From CAYUKK01 sp964445305 (GTDB taxonomy: Bacteria; Acidobacteriota; Aminicenantia; Aminicenantales; UBA8522), in assembly GCA_964445305.1 (NCBI GenBank), contig CAYUKK010000023.1:1-25634 (forward strand): a stretch of 25,634 nt of DNA, in the 5' to 3' direction. This document shows positions 1 through 6,499 of this stretch, piece after piece (the stretch's first letter is position 1; each line of letters starts with the position of its first letter). Under the pieces are notes generated by a model, which saw only the letters and a list, made by a program, of their open reading frames with translations, had not been told where the DNA came from and did not search any database. Position numbers and translations under genes: made by a program.

Positions 1-1
1 A

Positions 2-310
2 CGAGCTTTCCGGACGCTGAAGACCACCCTTGAGCTTCGTCCGCTCTTTCATCGCAAAGACGAAAGGATCAAATCTCATGTGCTTCTCTGTTACCTGGCA
101 CTCCTTCTGGTGCGGATTGCTGAGCGGGAGACTGGGGAAACGTGGGACCGCATCCGGGCGATTATGGAGAGATGCCATTTGGGAGAATTTTCTTCAAAAG
201 ATGGACGTATCCTTCAGCGGACAGAATTGACGGCGGACCAGGCTAACATATTGAAAGAATTAAAGATAGCATCGCCGCCCAAGGTTTATGATGTGAGTTT
301 GACGGCCTAA
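2..310 (+). CDS. IS1634-like transposase, C-terminal part (5' end outside window)
   Basis: An open frame runs from the window edge to a TAA at 308-310 and gives about 102 residues. It begins RAFRTLKTTLELRPLFHRKD and continues with DERIKSHVLLCYLALLL and a segment around GETWDRIRAIMER. This arrangement is characteristic of the C-terminal end of DDE transposases of the IS1634 group (IS4 superfamily): a conserved FR.LK..L..RP..H...ERI..H block followed by a hydrophobic helix and a variable tail. The DDE catalytic residues would lie mostly upstream and cannot be seen, so it is not possible to say whether the element is intact. The right end of the element should fall shortly after 310, but the left inverted repeat is missing, so the end cannot be fixed. 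The family call comes from recognising the motif, not from a search. Confidence 0.82.
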   Translation, partial: RAFRTLKTTLELRPLFHRKDERIKSHVLLCYLALLLVRIAERETGETWDRIRAIMERCHLGEFSSKDGRILQRTELTADQANILKELKIASPPKVYDVSLTA

Positions 311-515
311 GCCTGTAGGCCCACACCAATTTTTTGACTCCCTTCTAACTCATTGATATTATTAGAGTAAGCGATTATCATCTACCTATGACTGTCGAAT
401 GTGGGTTAAAATTCCTCCTCATCTACTGGATATCGACAGCTACTGGATTTGGAACCATATAAAAATGAGAAAATTCCTAGCCAACGAACGTCTATTTTAT
501 TATAGGAGAATATTC
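311..515. other. Junction between the IS and the AraC-type gene
   Basis: This stretch must hold the right end of the IS element and the border with the AT-rich island. A candidate terminal sequence lies near 390-408 (TGTCGAATGTGGGTTA), but the partner repeat is off the window. The frame of the AraC-type protein is open back to an ATG at 399, which lies within this candidate end, and to another ATG at 465. Neither has a Shine-Dalgarno sequence. Confidence 0.35.
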
Positions 516-848
516 TTGGACGAAAGGGTTCGTTGGGCGCTGAAATATATTGAGGAAAACCTGGATAAAAAACTTACTCTTGGCGCAATAGCCAGTCACC
601 TTGGTCTAAGCAGAATTTATTTTTGCTTTCTATTTAAAAAGGAGATGAAAACCGGCTTTAGAACCTATATCATCGATAGAAAAATTCATATAGCCAAGGA
701 GCTCCTAAAAAATACGTGGCTCCCCATCAAGACCATCTCTTTTAACACCGGCTTTAAGAGCGTCTCAGCCTTTTGCCATCAATTTAAGAGACGGACCGGA
801 TTAACCCCCATAATCTATAGACGTAAAGCAAAGAAGAAATCATATTGA
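516..848 (+). CDS. Short AraC-type HTH DNA-binding protein
   Basis: From a TTG at 516 the product is 110 residues and is almost only an AraC/XylS DNA-binding domain. It has two helix-turn-helix units: the first around KLTLGAIASHLGLSRIYFC and the second around PIKTISFNTGFKSVSAFCHQF, followed by the typical RRTGLTPIIYRR end. The TTG start is preferred because AGGAG at 504-508 sits 7 bases upstream. The in-frame ATGs at 399 and 465 have no ribosome-binding site and add residues unlike an AraC sensor domain. The usual N-terminal ligand or receiver domain is missing. The gene is either a 5'-truncated remnant rescued by the TTG, perhaps cut by the adjacent IS, or a stand-alone HTH regulator. It converges on the cysteine-rich peptide operon and could regulate it, but this is inference. 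Codon use is AT-rich like its neighbours at 1069-3383. Confidence 0.75.
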   Translation: MDERVRWALKYIEENLDKKLTLGAIASHLGLSRIYFCFLFKKEMKTGFRTYIIDRKIHIAKELLKNTWLPIKTISFNTGFKSVSAFCHQFKRRTGLTPIIYRRKAKKKSY

Positions 849-1032
849 CCGACCTTTCCATATAAGGGCTGCCGATTGGGCTCTTGTTTCCTCGTCCATT
901 TTCCTTTAATAGCGTCCTCAAATTAATCCCCTGGTCTCCTTATATTTTTTGCGCAGAGAACTTCTTCCTCGTTATGCCTTCTTTTCATCGAAATCGAACC
1001 AAAAATTTTCCCCTTTTTATAGCCACCTAGCC

Positions 1033-1054
1033 AAAAAACGGCACGGGGCGTGCC
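1033..1054 (-). terminator. Rho-independent terminator of the cysteine-rich peptide operon
   Basis: On the minus strand the sequence reads GGCACG-CCC-CGTGCC followed at once by G and six T residues. That is a 6-bp GC-rich perfect stem (1040-1045 with 1049-1054), a 3-base loop and a U-tract at 1033-1038. It lies 15 bases past the stop codon of the cysteine-rich peptide gene, so it marks the end of the three-gene operon. Confidence 0.8.
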
Positions 1055-1068
1055 AAAGGGCCAAAAAA

Positions 1069-1314
1069 TTAAACCATGAGCGCATGACATTCATTAGGAT
1101 AGCAGCACCACATCCGAATAGGACCATACCATTGTTGATGGTCACAATAGCCACAGCATGGAGAGCCACTATCTCCTCCAAGATTTCCATAACACCAGCA
1201 ACCGGAACAAGGGGAACTGCAACTAAATTCATAAGCTAAGATTTGATTGAAGGCGATTACAAGGAACGAAGAGACAAGAAAAATTAGGAAAGCTGTGCTC
1301 TTCCTGTTTTTCAT
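1069..1314 (-). CDS. Secreted cysteine-rich small peptide (81 aa, 10 Cys)
   Basis: The start ATG at 1314 is fixed by a strong Shine-Dalgarno sequence (AAAGGAGG at 1321-1328, 6 bases away). Residues 1-27 form a textbook signal peptide: MKNRK, then a hydrophobic core, with likely cleavage after ILA at 25-27. The remaining ~54 residues contain ten cysteines at 32, 36, 39, 41, 53, 54, 57, 70, 71 and 76. The spacing is CX3CX2CXC-X11-CCX2C-X12-CCX4C, with many Gly, Ser, Pro, Trp and Tyr and few charges. Such a pattern suggests a disulfide-stabilised or metal-binding exported peptide. It is the last gene of an operon with a propeller protein (13 bases upstream) and a CxxC thioredoxin-like protein, and is followed by a terminator. 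I do not recognise a named family. In Bacteroidetes, small NVEALA-type peptides are, as I recall, encoded beside 6-bladed propeller proteins; this gene may be a functional analogue, but there is no NVEALA motif. Confidence 0.8.
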   Translation of the reverse strand: MKNRKSTAFLIFLVSSFLVIAFNQILAYEFSCSSPCSGCWCYGNLGGDSGSPCCGYCDHQQWYGPIRMWCCYPNECHALMV

Positions 1315-1320
1315 CTCATT

Positions 1321-1328
1321 CCTCCTTT
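1321..1328 (-). promoter_or_regulatory. Strong ribosome-binding site of the cysteine-rich peptide
   Basis: AAAGGAGG on the minus strand, 6 bases before the ATG at 1314. It overlaps the stop codon (1328-1330) of the upstream propeller gene. It is much stronger than the sites of the two upstream genes, which suggests the peptide is the most highly translated product of the operon. It also decides the start: an upstream in-frame ATG would extend into the propeller gene. Confidence 0.8.
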
Positions 1329-2389
1329 TAATGATTAAATTTATATTTTTCAATTTTGTTTTCTGGCGAGGTCTGGAGCACAAAAAATTCGCCGCTTTTA
1401 TCGCCAATCTTTAGTAGAAATGCCGATGCATGATAATCTTGGGTTCTATTTTTCCAAAAAATATCTTGCAGGTTTCCTTCATAATCGAACTTTTTTATTT
1501 CAAGTCTTGGATATGAGTTCATAATCCAAACTCCTTTTGCCGCTTTTATGGCATCGTTCATGACTATATATCCCACCAGAGCCCTTGAATTTCTGGATAT
1601 CTTTTCAAATTGATAGTTCATCTCCATTTGCTTTTTCTGGAAGCCAATCGGGTATTTCCTTTCGTATATTAGCCTGCCCTGTCGGTCGTATTTCCTAACG
1701 ATAGGGAAATGCACAAAAGCCAATAGAATATTGTCTTCTTCGTCCAAAGAGATTATCGCATGGTTCAATTGTTGCCAATCTCTCTGAAAATCTAAGGGAT
1801 TTCCAAGCTCATGAATTAATTTTCCTTCGCTATCGATGACCTCAACAAGTCTCTCGGATTTCGTGGACCGAATCGGCACAGCATAAATAAGACCTTCTGA
1901 ATCCACATCGAAATCGAGATAAGTCTTAAAGACTTTAAAACCTTTTATGAAATTGCCCTCTCGGTCATAGTACTGGAACCGCATGTTACCCACATCATTG
2001 GCAATAAGCGTTCCTTGGTAGAAGACAATCTTCCATATGTTTTCGATCTCCCCTGGCGCTCTTCCTTGCCGACCAAATCTTTTTATAAACTTCCCAACGC
2101 GGTCAAATTTCAAGATTTGATGAGCCTTTGAGTCGGCTACATAAATATTGTCATTTTCATCCGCCGCAATCGTCTTAGCCCCCCAAAAAAATGATTCCTC
2201 TTGGTCAGAATCTTTGGGTATCGAATCGACAAAAACAAGCTCTTTAGCATCTTTTGGGGGCGGATACTTTTTCAACAAAGTCTGCCAAGCTTTGAGTGAG
2301 TCCTCGTCAACCGGTTTCACTTGCCAAAATAGAAACAGTAAAAATGGGATACTTGATATTGTTTTTATAAAGGGGCTTTGCCTAGCCAT
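1328..2389 (-). CDS. Secreted or membrane-tethered 6-bladed beta-propeller (NHL-like) protein
   Basis: The 353-residue product begins MARQSPFIK and has a hydrophobic stretch at residues 8-23 that acts as a signal or anchor. The body shows repeated NHL-type blades: residues about 70-100 carry AADENDNIYVADS then ILKFDRVGKFIKRFG, and similar 'x-DxEGxIY' and 'KYDRQGRLIYE' strands recur near 140-150, 160-190, 215-245 and 298-310. This is the pattern of the 6-bladed beta-propeller group (BF3164-like lipoproteins) common in Bacteroidetes and Acidobacteria. No lipobox cysteine is visible. The ATG at 2389 overlaps the upstream gene's stop by 8 bases, pointing to translational coupling. A longer frame from 2449 was not chosen because it would add residues before the signal sequence and increase the overlap. 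The function is unknown; propellers of this class are thought to bind ligands or partner proteins outside the cytoplasm, and here the obvious candidate partner is the cysteine-rich peptide. Confidence 0.8.
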   Translation of the reverse strand: MARQSPFIKTISSIPFLLFLFWQVKPVDEDSLKAWQTLLKKYPPPKDAKELVFVDSIPKDSDQEESFFWGAKTIAADENDNIYVADSKAHQILKFDRVGKFIKRFGRQGRAPGEIENIWKIVFYQGTLIANDVGNMRFQYYDREGNFIKGFKVFKTYLDFDVDSEGLIYAVPIRSTKSERLVEVIDSEGKLIHELGNPLDFQRDWQQLNHAIISLDEEDNILLAFVHFPIVRKYDRQGRLIYERKYPIGFQKKQMEMNYQFEKISRNSRALVGYIVMNDAIKAAKGVWIMNSYPRLEIKKFDYEGNLQDIFWKNRTQDYHASAFLLKIGDKSGEFFVLQTSPENKIEKYKFNH

Positions 2390-3383
2390 TCTTTCTCTGT
2401 TCAAAAACGAGAGCAGAAATTTCTTTTCTGAACTCCTCCCAGCAGCCACAACCAGGGAAAAAAGACGTGATCAATCGGCCAGCACTATCTACACAAAAGA
2501 CTATATTATTAATGAGAAGCTCCGAATATTTTTCTTTGAAAGCCGTCCAATTTTCATTTATTGAGTCGTTGGCAATGAAAACAGGAAAGCTAATATCAAA
2601 GTGATCAATAAAATTATGCCTATCTTTGGAAGAAAATTGCTGGCTCAACACAATACTAATCAAAAAAACATCTCCCGCTTTCCTATCAAGGTCTTTCAGG
2701 TATCCGATGATATTTCCCTCTAAACATGATTGACATACATTATCGAACAAAGCAAAGATACGTATTTTGTTTCTAATATTGTCCTTTCCCTGCTGATGAT
2801 CGGGACAATAGAAAGAGGCATTATTTTCAAGAATTTGATCAATAAAGGTTCTTCCCGGAGGCGACATTTTATACGCGAGGCTCAAATTTTTTTCAAGAAA
2901 AGATACCGATACCTTGGAATCTCCATAAATTATGATTTTTCCGGTATCATCATAGAAATAATAATGCCCGGGCTGAATATATTTTTCATCAAGATCTCCA
3001 AATCGATGATCAAACAGATACATCCTATTGCTAATCCCATTGAAAGAATATTTATAACGATCACAGTCGCTGGTGGCCACAGCAAGGGAGATATCTTTTG
3101 TTAGCCAAGCTTCATAGAGTTCTGTGACAAATCTCTCATCATCCTTATTGTTAGTTCTTAAAAAAAATAGGAATAAAGGGCGCCCCATGAGCCGCGTAGG
3201 GTCAACTATCGAACCCCAGCAATCCTTAAATTTATAAAAAAGAGTATAAGAATGTTGTTCGTCCCTTATCTTTTTCTCCAAGAACGAAGAAAAATGAGGC
3301 CTCAAAATGTGAGCAACCGGTATGGCAATCATCGCTGTTATGATAAGAAAATTCATGCTTTTGTTCTTCTTTGAAATCGACAT
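2382..3383 (-). CDS. Membrane-anchored thioredoxin-like protein with CxxC motif
   Basis: The 333-residue product has a short basic N-terminus and a membrane segment at residues 11-27, so the rest is probably periplasmic. The C-terminal half (about 205-330) looks like a thioredoxin fold: strand RIFALF, then a C217-Q-S-C220 active-site-like motif, helix, strand FLISIVLS, FPVFIAND (a cis-Pro-like region) and strand NIVFCVDSAGRLI. A second cysteine pair, C312-G-C314, lies near the end. Residues about 55-170 show a related strand-helix order (PLFLFFLR, ISLAVATS, YYFYDDTGKIIIYG) without the CxxC, so a tandem of two thioredoxin-like domains is possible. It is the first gene of the operon and overlaps the propeller gene by 8 bases. 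No convincing Shine-Dalgarno sequence or promoter is visible upstream. The assignment to the redoxin superfamily rests on pattern only; a TlpA/AhpC-TSA-like relative is the closest idea. Confidence 0.65.
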   Translation of the reverse strand: MSISKKNKSMNFLIITAMIAIPVAHILRPHFSSFLEKKIRDEQHSYTLFYKFKDCWGSIVDPTRLMGRPLFLFFLRTNNKDDERFVTELYEAWLTKDISLAVATSDCDRYKYSFNGISNRMYLFDHRFGDLDEKYIQPGHYYFYDDTGKIIIYGDSKVSVSFLEKNLSLAYKMSPPGRTFIDQILENNASFYCPDHQQGKDNIRNKIRIFALFDNVCQSCLEGNIIGYLKDLDRKAGDVFLISIVLSQQFSSKDRHNFIDHFDISFPVFIANDSINENWTAFKEKYSELLINNIVFCVDSAGRLITSFFPGCGCWEEFRKEISALVFEQRKNG

Positions 3384-3531
3384 CGAAGGCGCAAACCAGT
3401 ACTAATGAATCCTTGCCTTTCCTCTACACATTTATTTTTTGCCCGCAGCCAAGAGTTTGTCAACGCAGCACAAGGATGATTTTATTGTCGGATATCAAGA
3501 ATCGTTGTTCAAGATTAATATAATTGAGCTC

Positions 3532-3633
3532 ATGAGATGTGCTTTTCTATCGGCGGCTCACGAAAAGGAGCACCTCGACAAAGCCATCGACGCTTTCACC
3601 AAGGTCGGGAAGAAATACGGCGTCATCCATTAG
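3532..3633 (+). pseudogene. 3' remnant of an alpha-oxoamine synthase / class I-II aminotransferase gene (kbl-like)
   Basis: The last 33 codons before the TAG at 3631-3633 encode MRCAFLSAAHEKEHLDKAID followed by AFTKVGKKYGVIH. The SAAH....L..A..AF..VGK..GVI arrangement is the C-terminal signature of glycine C-acetyltransferase/8-amino-7-oxononanoate synthase-type PLP enzymes. Upstream, the same frame runs back to an ATG at 3439 but shows nothing like the PLP-binding domain, and the whole catalytic part (normally ~360 residues) is missing. The base composition changes at about this point from AT-rich to the GC-richer rest of the window. The simplest reading is that the gene was truncated when the island at 1-3530 arrived or a deletion occurred. 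It converges on the SpoIID gene with 8 bases between stops. Confidence 0.6.
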
Positions 3634-3641
3634 GGGATAGG

Positions 3642-5855
3642 TCAATAAACTCGGGTAATTTTAACATCCCGGTAATATTTCTTCAGAATATTCTTGTAAT
3701 CAACGCCCTGACGGGCTAGGCTGAAAGCTCCCAATTGGCAGAGGCCAACGCCATGCCCCCATCCTTTGCCCGAGAAGGTGAAATAGGTGATTTGACCGGC
3801 CTCATCGTACTCTTTGTCGATGGTGAAAAGGGTGTCCCGCAGCCCGAGAACCCAGCGAATCTTGAGGCCAGTAACGACCGGTTGACTCTCTGTGCCGGTG
3901 ATGGCTAATTTCGTCACGCGTCGAGATTTCCCCCGCTCCGCAACGGAAAGGTCAATGAGGCGGCCAATCGGATAATAGTCTTGAATCCTCTTCTCCAGCT
4001 CCTCCCTGGACACCCGAACCTGCCAGCGATGATAGACAGAACCACGGTCGAGGATATTGGAATAGACAGGGAAACGGACCTCCAGAAGCCCGATCTTGCC
4101 GTCTTTCTCCACCCAGCTCACTTCCTCCCCGCCAAGAAGCGTCAGCCGAGGAGCTGGACTTCGCTCACCATCTTGATGGCGAAAAAGGAAAACATCTGCC
4201 GGAAGGACGAGCGTCCGACTCTCTCCATTCTCTTCCAGCTCGACCTCATTCCCGCTCTGGCGGAGAAAGATTCCTCGGTGGGCCGGATCCCTGTAGCTTC
4301 GAATAGCCCGGTAGAGCGCATACGCCAGCTCGGCACGCCTGACCGCCCTCTGGTCACTTCCCATGTCCGGGAAAGGTAGGAAAATGCCACTGTGGATGAG
4401 ATAGGCAACTTCCTGCCGACCCTCTCCCTTGAACATTGGGTATTCACGGAGGACAAAATCCACCTCACTCGGTAGCATCAGGTTCTTTACTCTTTCTTTC
4501 CACTCGAAGGCACCCACAAGAAACTTCGCCAGAGCAGGAAAATGGAGAAGAGAGGCAGGGAGATAGAGTTCATCACTCTTTTTCCCCAAAAACGCCAGCG
4601 CGTTCCTTGTCCACTGGACAGCTTCCTCGGCGCTCACCTCTTCCCGGTAGAAAGAAGGGCTCGTTTCGTCGGGAAGGACGGCGAGGCTGATGAGGCTGGC
4701 CATTTCCCGGTCAATATTCCGGCTTCCCATTTCCACCGGGAGAATCATCCGGCCGCTTACTGCCCATTCTGCCTGCTTCTCCGAGGCGCATTCAGTGCTG
4801 GCCAGGTAAGGCACCGGCTGACCGCCAAAAACCTTATCGCCATCTTCGGTCATGCCGCCGCAGGTGCTCGTGTAGAGGGCGTTGATGAGTTTTCCCTTGT
4901 AGACGACCACCTCGCCTTTTGTCTCCTCGATGGCCCTCGTGCTCAGGGAATGTTCGGCGCTCAACCCGCCGTAAACCTGGCATTGGGGCGTGTCACAGAG
5001 GTCAAAGCCGAGGTCCTCGTTCAGGCCAAGGTTCTTGAGGGCGTAAGTCCTGGCCGCGACGGCCTGAGCCTTGAGAGACTCGAAGGCATTGTACTTATAG
5101 GGAGAGAGTTCCCTGGGCACGACTCCCTTGAGATAATTTTCGAGGTTGAGGACATTGATGAGGACGAGTCCCTTCCGCGTGGGCTTAAGGACAAAGATGC
5201 CGCGGTACTGACGGCCGTTGTAAGAAAGGAAGCTCTGCGGGTGGGATGGGACAAAATAGATCACGGTGTCTGGATGCAGAAACTTCAACTCCTCGTTAAC
5301 GAGGACCCAGAGAGGATGGGACTCCTCTTCGGTCACTTCCACGCTCACGATCCATGCTTCCTCAACGCCGGCCAGGTGGAGTTTCTTGATGAAGGCCAAG
5401 GCTTCACCCCGCGTGAGAAAATCTCCGACCAAAACCTGGTAGCGTTCTTCCAATCCGCTCCGCCTATCTCGCTCGACATAGATTTTCTGGTCGAGCCGAG
5501 ATCTGAGCTGCAAAGCAAGCCTCTCAGCTTCCTCCTTTTTCTCCGACTGCCCGACCAGAAGGAGGAATTTCTCGGTTAACTTCTCTCTCTGGCCCCGAAC
5601 GTGAATCTCGTTGATGTCCTCGGCTAAGAGCCGATAACTAGACCCGACTTCATAGACCTTCATCCCCGAAGAAGCCCGCACGGTAAGGTCGTCGATATTA
5701 ACGCCCAACCCGATGCGGATGACCGGGTTCCTGATGAGAAAACCATGGAAGAAGGAATGCTCCTGCCCGAATTCGGTCGGCTTCCCGGCGAAAAAAAAGA
5801 GGACCAGGTAAGCGATCATAAAGTACTTACTTTTCCGCTGGCGAGGCTTGTCCAT
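3642..5855 (-). CDS. SpoIID/LytB-domain protein with SPOR-like region and SLH-like insert
   Basis: The 737-residue product starts MDKPRQRKSK with a membrane segment at 11-23. Residues about 95-175 form two beta-alpha units like a SPOR (peptidoglycan-binding) domain: KFLLLVGQSEKKEEAERLAL and RYQVLVGDFLTRGEALAFIKK. The SpoIID domain starts near 216 and includes NYLKGVVPREL with E249 at the place of the catalytic glutamate of B. subtilis SpoIID, then KAQAVAARTYAL and STCGGMTE. Its C-terminal end, GKGWGHGVGLCQLGA (696-710), is also canonical. Between them lies a ~230-residue insert (370-600) that contains an SLH-like stretch at about 480-520 (AYLIHSGI...RRAELAYALYRAI). The protein probably acts in the periplasm as a lytic transglycosylase that cleaves denuded glycan strands. 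It is a single gene behind its own promoter. There is no sign of sporulation genes, so the role is in vegetative wall turnover or division. Confidence 0.9.
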   Translation of the reverse strand: MDKPRQRKSKYFMIAYLVLFFFAGKPTEFGQEHSFFHGFLIRNPVIRIGLGVNIDDLTVRASSGMKVYEVGSSYRLLAEDINEIHVRGQREKLTEKFLLLVGQSEKKEEAERLALQLRSRLDQKIYVERDRRSGLEERYQVLVGDFLTRGEALAFIKKLHLAGVEEAWIVSVEVTEEESHPLWVLVNEELKFLHPDTVIYFVPSHPQSFLSYNGRQYRGIFVLKPTRKGLVLINVLNLENYLKGVVPRELSPYKYNAFESLKAQAVAARTYALKNLGLNEDLGFDLCDTPQCQVYGGLSAEHSLSTRAIEETKGEVVVYKGKLINALYTSTCGGMTEDGDKVFGGQPVPYLASTECASEKQAEWAVSGRMILPVEMGSRNIDREMASLISLAVLPDETSPSFYREEVSAEEAVQWTRNALAFLGKKSDELYLPASLLHFPALAKFLVGAFEWKERVKNLMLPSEVDFVLREYPMFKGEGRQEVAYLIHSGIFLPFPDMGSDQRAVRRAELAYALYRAIRSYRDPAHRGIFLRQSGNEVELEENGESRTLVLPADVFLFRHQDGERSPAPRLTLLGGEEVSWVEKDGKIGLLEVRFPVYSNILDRGSVYHRWQVRVSREELEKRIQDYYPIGRLIDLSVAERGKSRRVTKLAITGTESQPVVTGLKIRWVLGLRDTLFTIDKEYDEAGQITYFTFSGKGWGHGVGLCQLGAFSLARQGVDYKNILKKYYRDVKITRVY

Positions 5856-5876
5856 GAGCTGACTGTCTTCGGTGGG

Positions 5877-5906
5877 ATTATAGTCGAGGCGTTATTACCT
5901 TGTCAA
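5877..5906 (-). promoter_or_regulatory. Sigma70-type promoter of the SpoIID gene
   Basis: On the minus strand TTGACA (5906-5901), an 18-base spacer and TATAAT (5882-5877): both hexamers match the consensus fully. The -10 ends 21 bases before the ATG at 5855, so the expected transcript has a leader of about 14 bases. No strong Shine-Dalgarno sequence lies in that leader. Confidence 0.75.
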
Positions 5907-6100
5907 GAAAAATCTTCAACCTGTGCTACTTTATCCTTTAATTTCTACAACATGTAGTATTTTCTGGGCCGTACATTACACTGCACTATAGCGGAAAAGC
6001 CCAGCAAAGTCAACCGCACGCATTGACCCAAATTTGCCAATAGAGAATTATCATCAAGCGAAAGTGCTTCATCTTGTAACAAATTATCACGATAGCGAGT

Positions 6101-6445
6101 GCACCCGAGGGGTGGTGTGGTTCGGGGGCCGACCTTACCCGAGACGCTGACCGTTATTCCCCTCCTAATTCCCTAGGAGGGGTAGGGGTGGTTAATATAT
6201 AAAAAACAAACTTTCGATAGCGTCTCGGAACGCCGACCCAAGCGTTTGATGCCAAGGAAAACAGGCGAGGGGTTGGGGTGAGAAAGCCCGTCGAAGCCTG
6301 AGCGGGCATGGTTTCTCGAGCGAAGCGAGAGAAGAGCGAAGGCTGAGTCGGAGCGAGTTTCCTCGCCGGGGAAACGAGCGGGCTTCGGAATCCCAACCCC
6401 GAGCCTGGCCGGGGGTGAACCACGACAGGACCCGTCGGGTGCTTC
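6101..6445. repeat. MITE-like repeat, copy A (with nested palindromes)
   Basis: The left end (6102-6130, starting CACCCGAGGGGTGG) and the right end (6408-6445, GCCGGGGGTGAACC to GGGTGCTTC) recur at 9020-9048 and 9121-9158 with one mismatch each. A third shared block (6232-6253, GCCGACCC.AGCGTTTGATGCC) recurs at 9053-9074. The two ends are imperfect inverted repeats of one another (GAACCAC and CGGGTG in common). Copy A carries two extra pieces: a palindromic unit at 6139-6228 with 10-bp perfect arms (CCGAGACGCT/AGCGTCTCGG), and a structured segment at 6262-6407 with arms GGGGTTGGG/CCCAACCCC. It fills most of the 644-base gap between the SpoIID and beta-lactamase genes. No transposase is encoded; a 99-codon open frame across it looks spurious. 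The stretch 5907-6100 shows nothing else. Confidence 0.75.
6159..6182. repeat. Hairpin inside copy A
   Basis: CCCCTCCTA and TAGGAGGGG form a perfect 9-bp stem with a 6-base loop (6168-6173). It is followed by GTAGGGGTGG, a sequence style seen in dispersed palindromic repeats of many environmental genomes. It sits inside the 10-bp inverted repeat 6139-6148/6219-6228, absent from copy B, so it probably inserted later into copy A. Confidence 0.65.
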
Positions 6446-6499
6446 GACGGCAATTTCGGGATTGACCCCCGAATATTCGGGATTGACGAGATTTTTATT

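Noticed and set aside
2389..2449. Longer start for the propeller gene
   Set aside because: It would add 20 residues before an obvious signal/anchor segment and overlap the redoxin gene by 68 bases; the ATG at 2389 fits better.
4542..5579. 345-codon open frame on the plus strand
   Set aside because: It lies antisense to the SpoIID gene, has no family motifs or ribosome-binding site, and is explained by the GC-rich codon use of the real gene.
6154..6453. 99-codon minus-strand open frame
   Set aside because: It lies across the palindromic repeat copy A; its peptide is Pro/Arg-rich and only reflects the repeat.
6456..6489. Terminator for the beta-lactamase-like gene
   Set aside because: CCCGAATATTCGGG is a palindrome downstream of the stop on the minus strand, but no U-tract follows and it lies beside repeated TTCGGGATTGA units, so it may be part of the repeat region.
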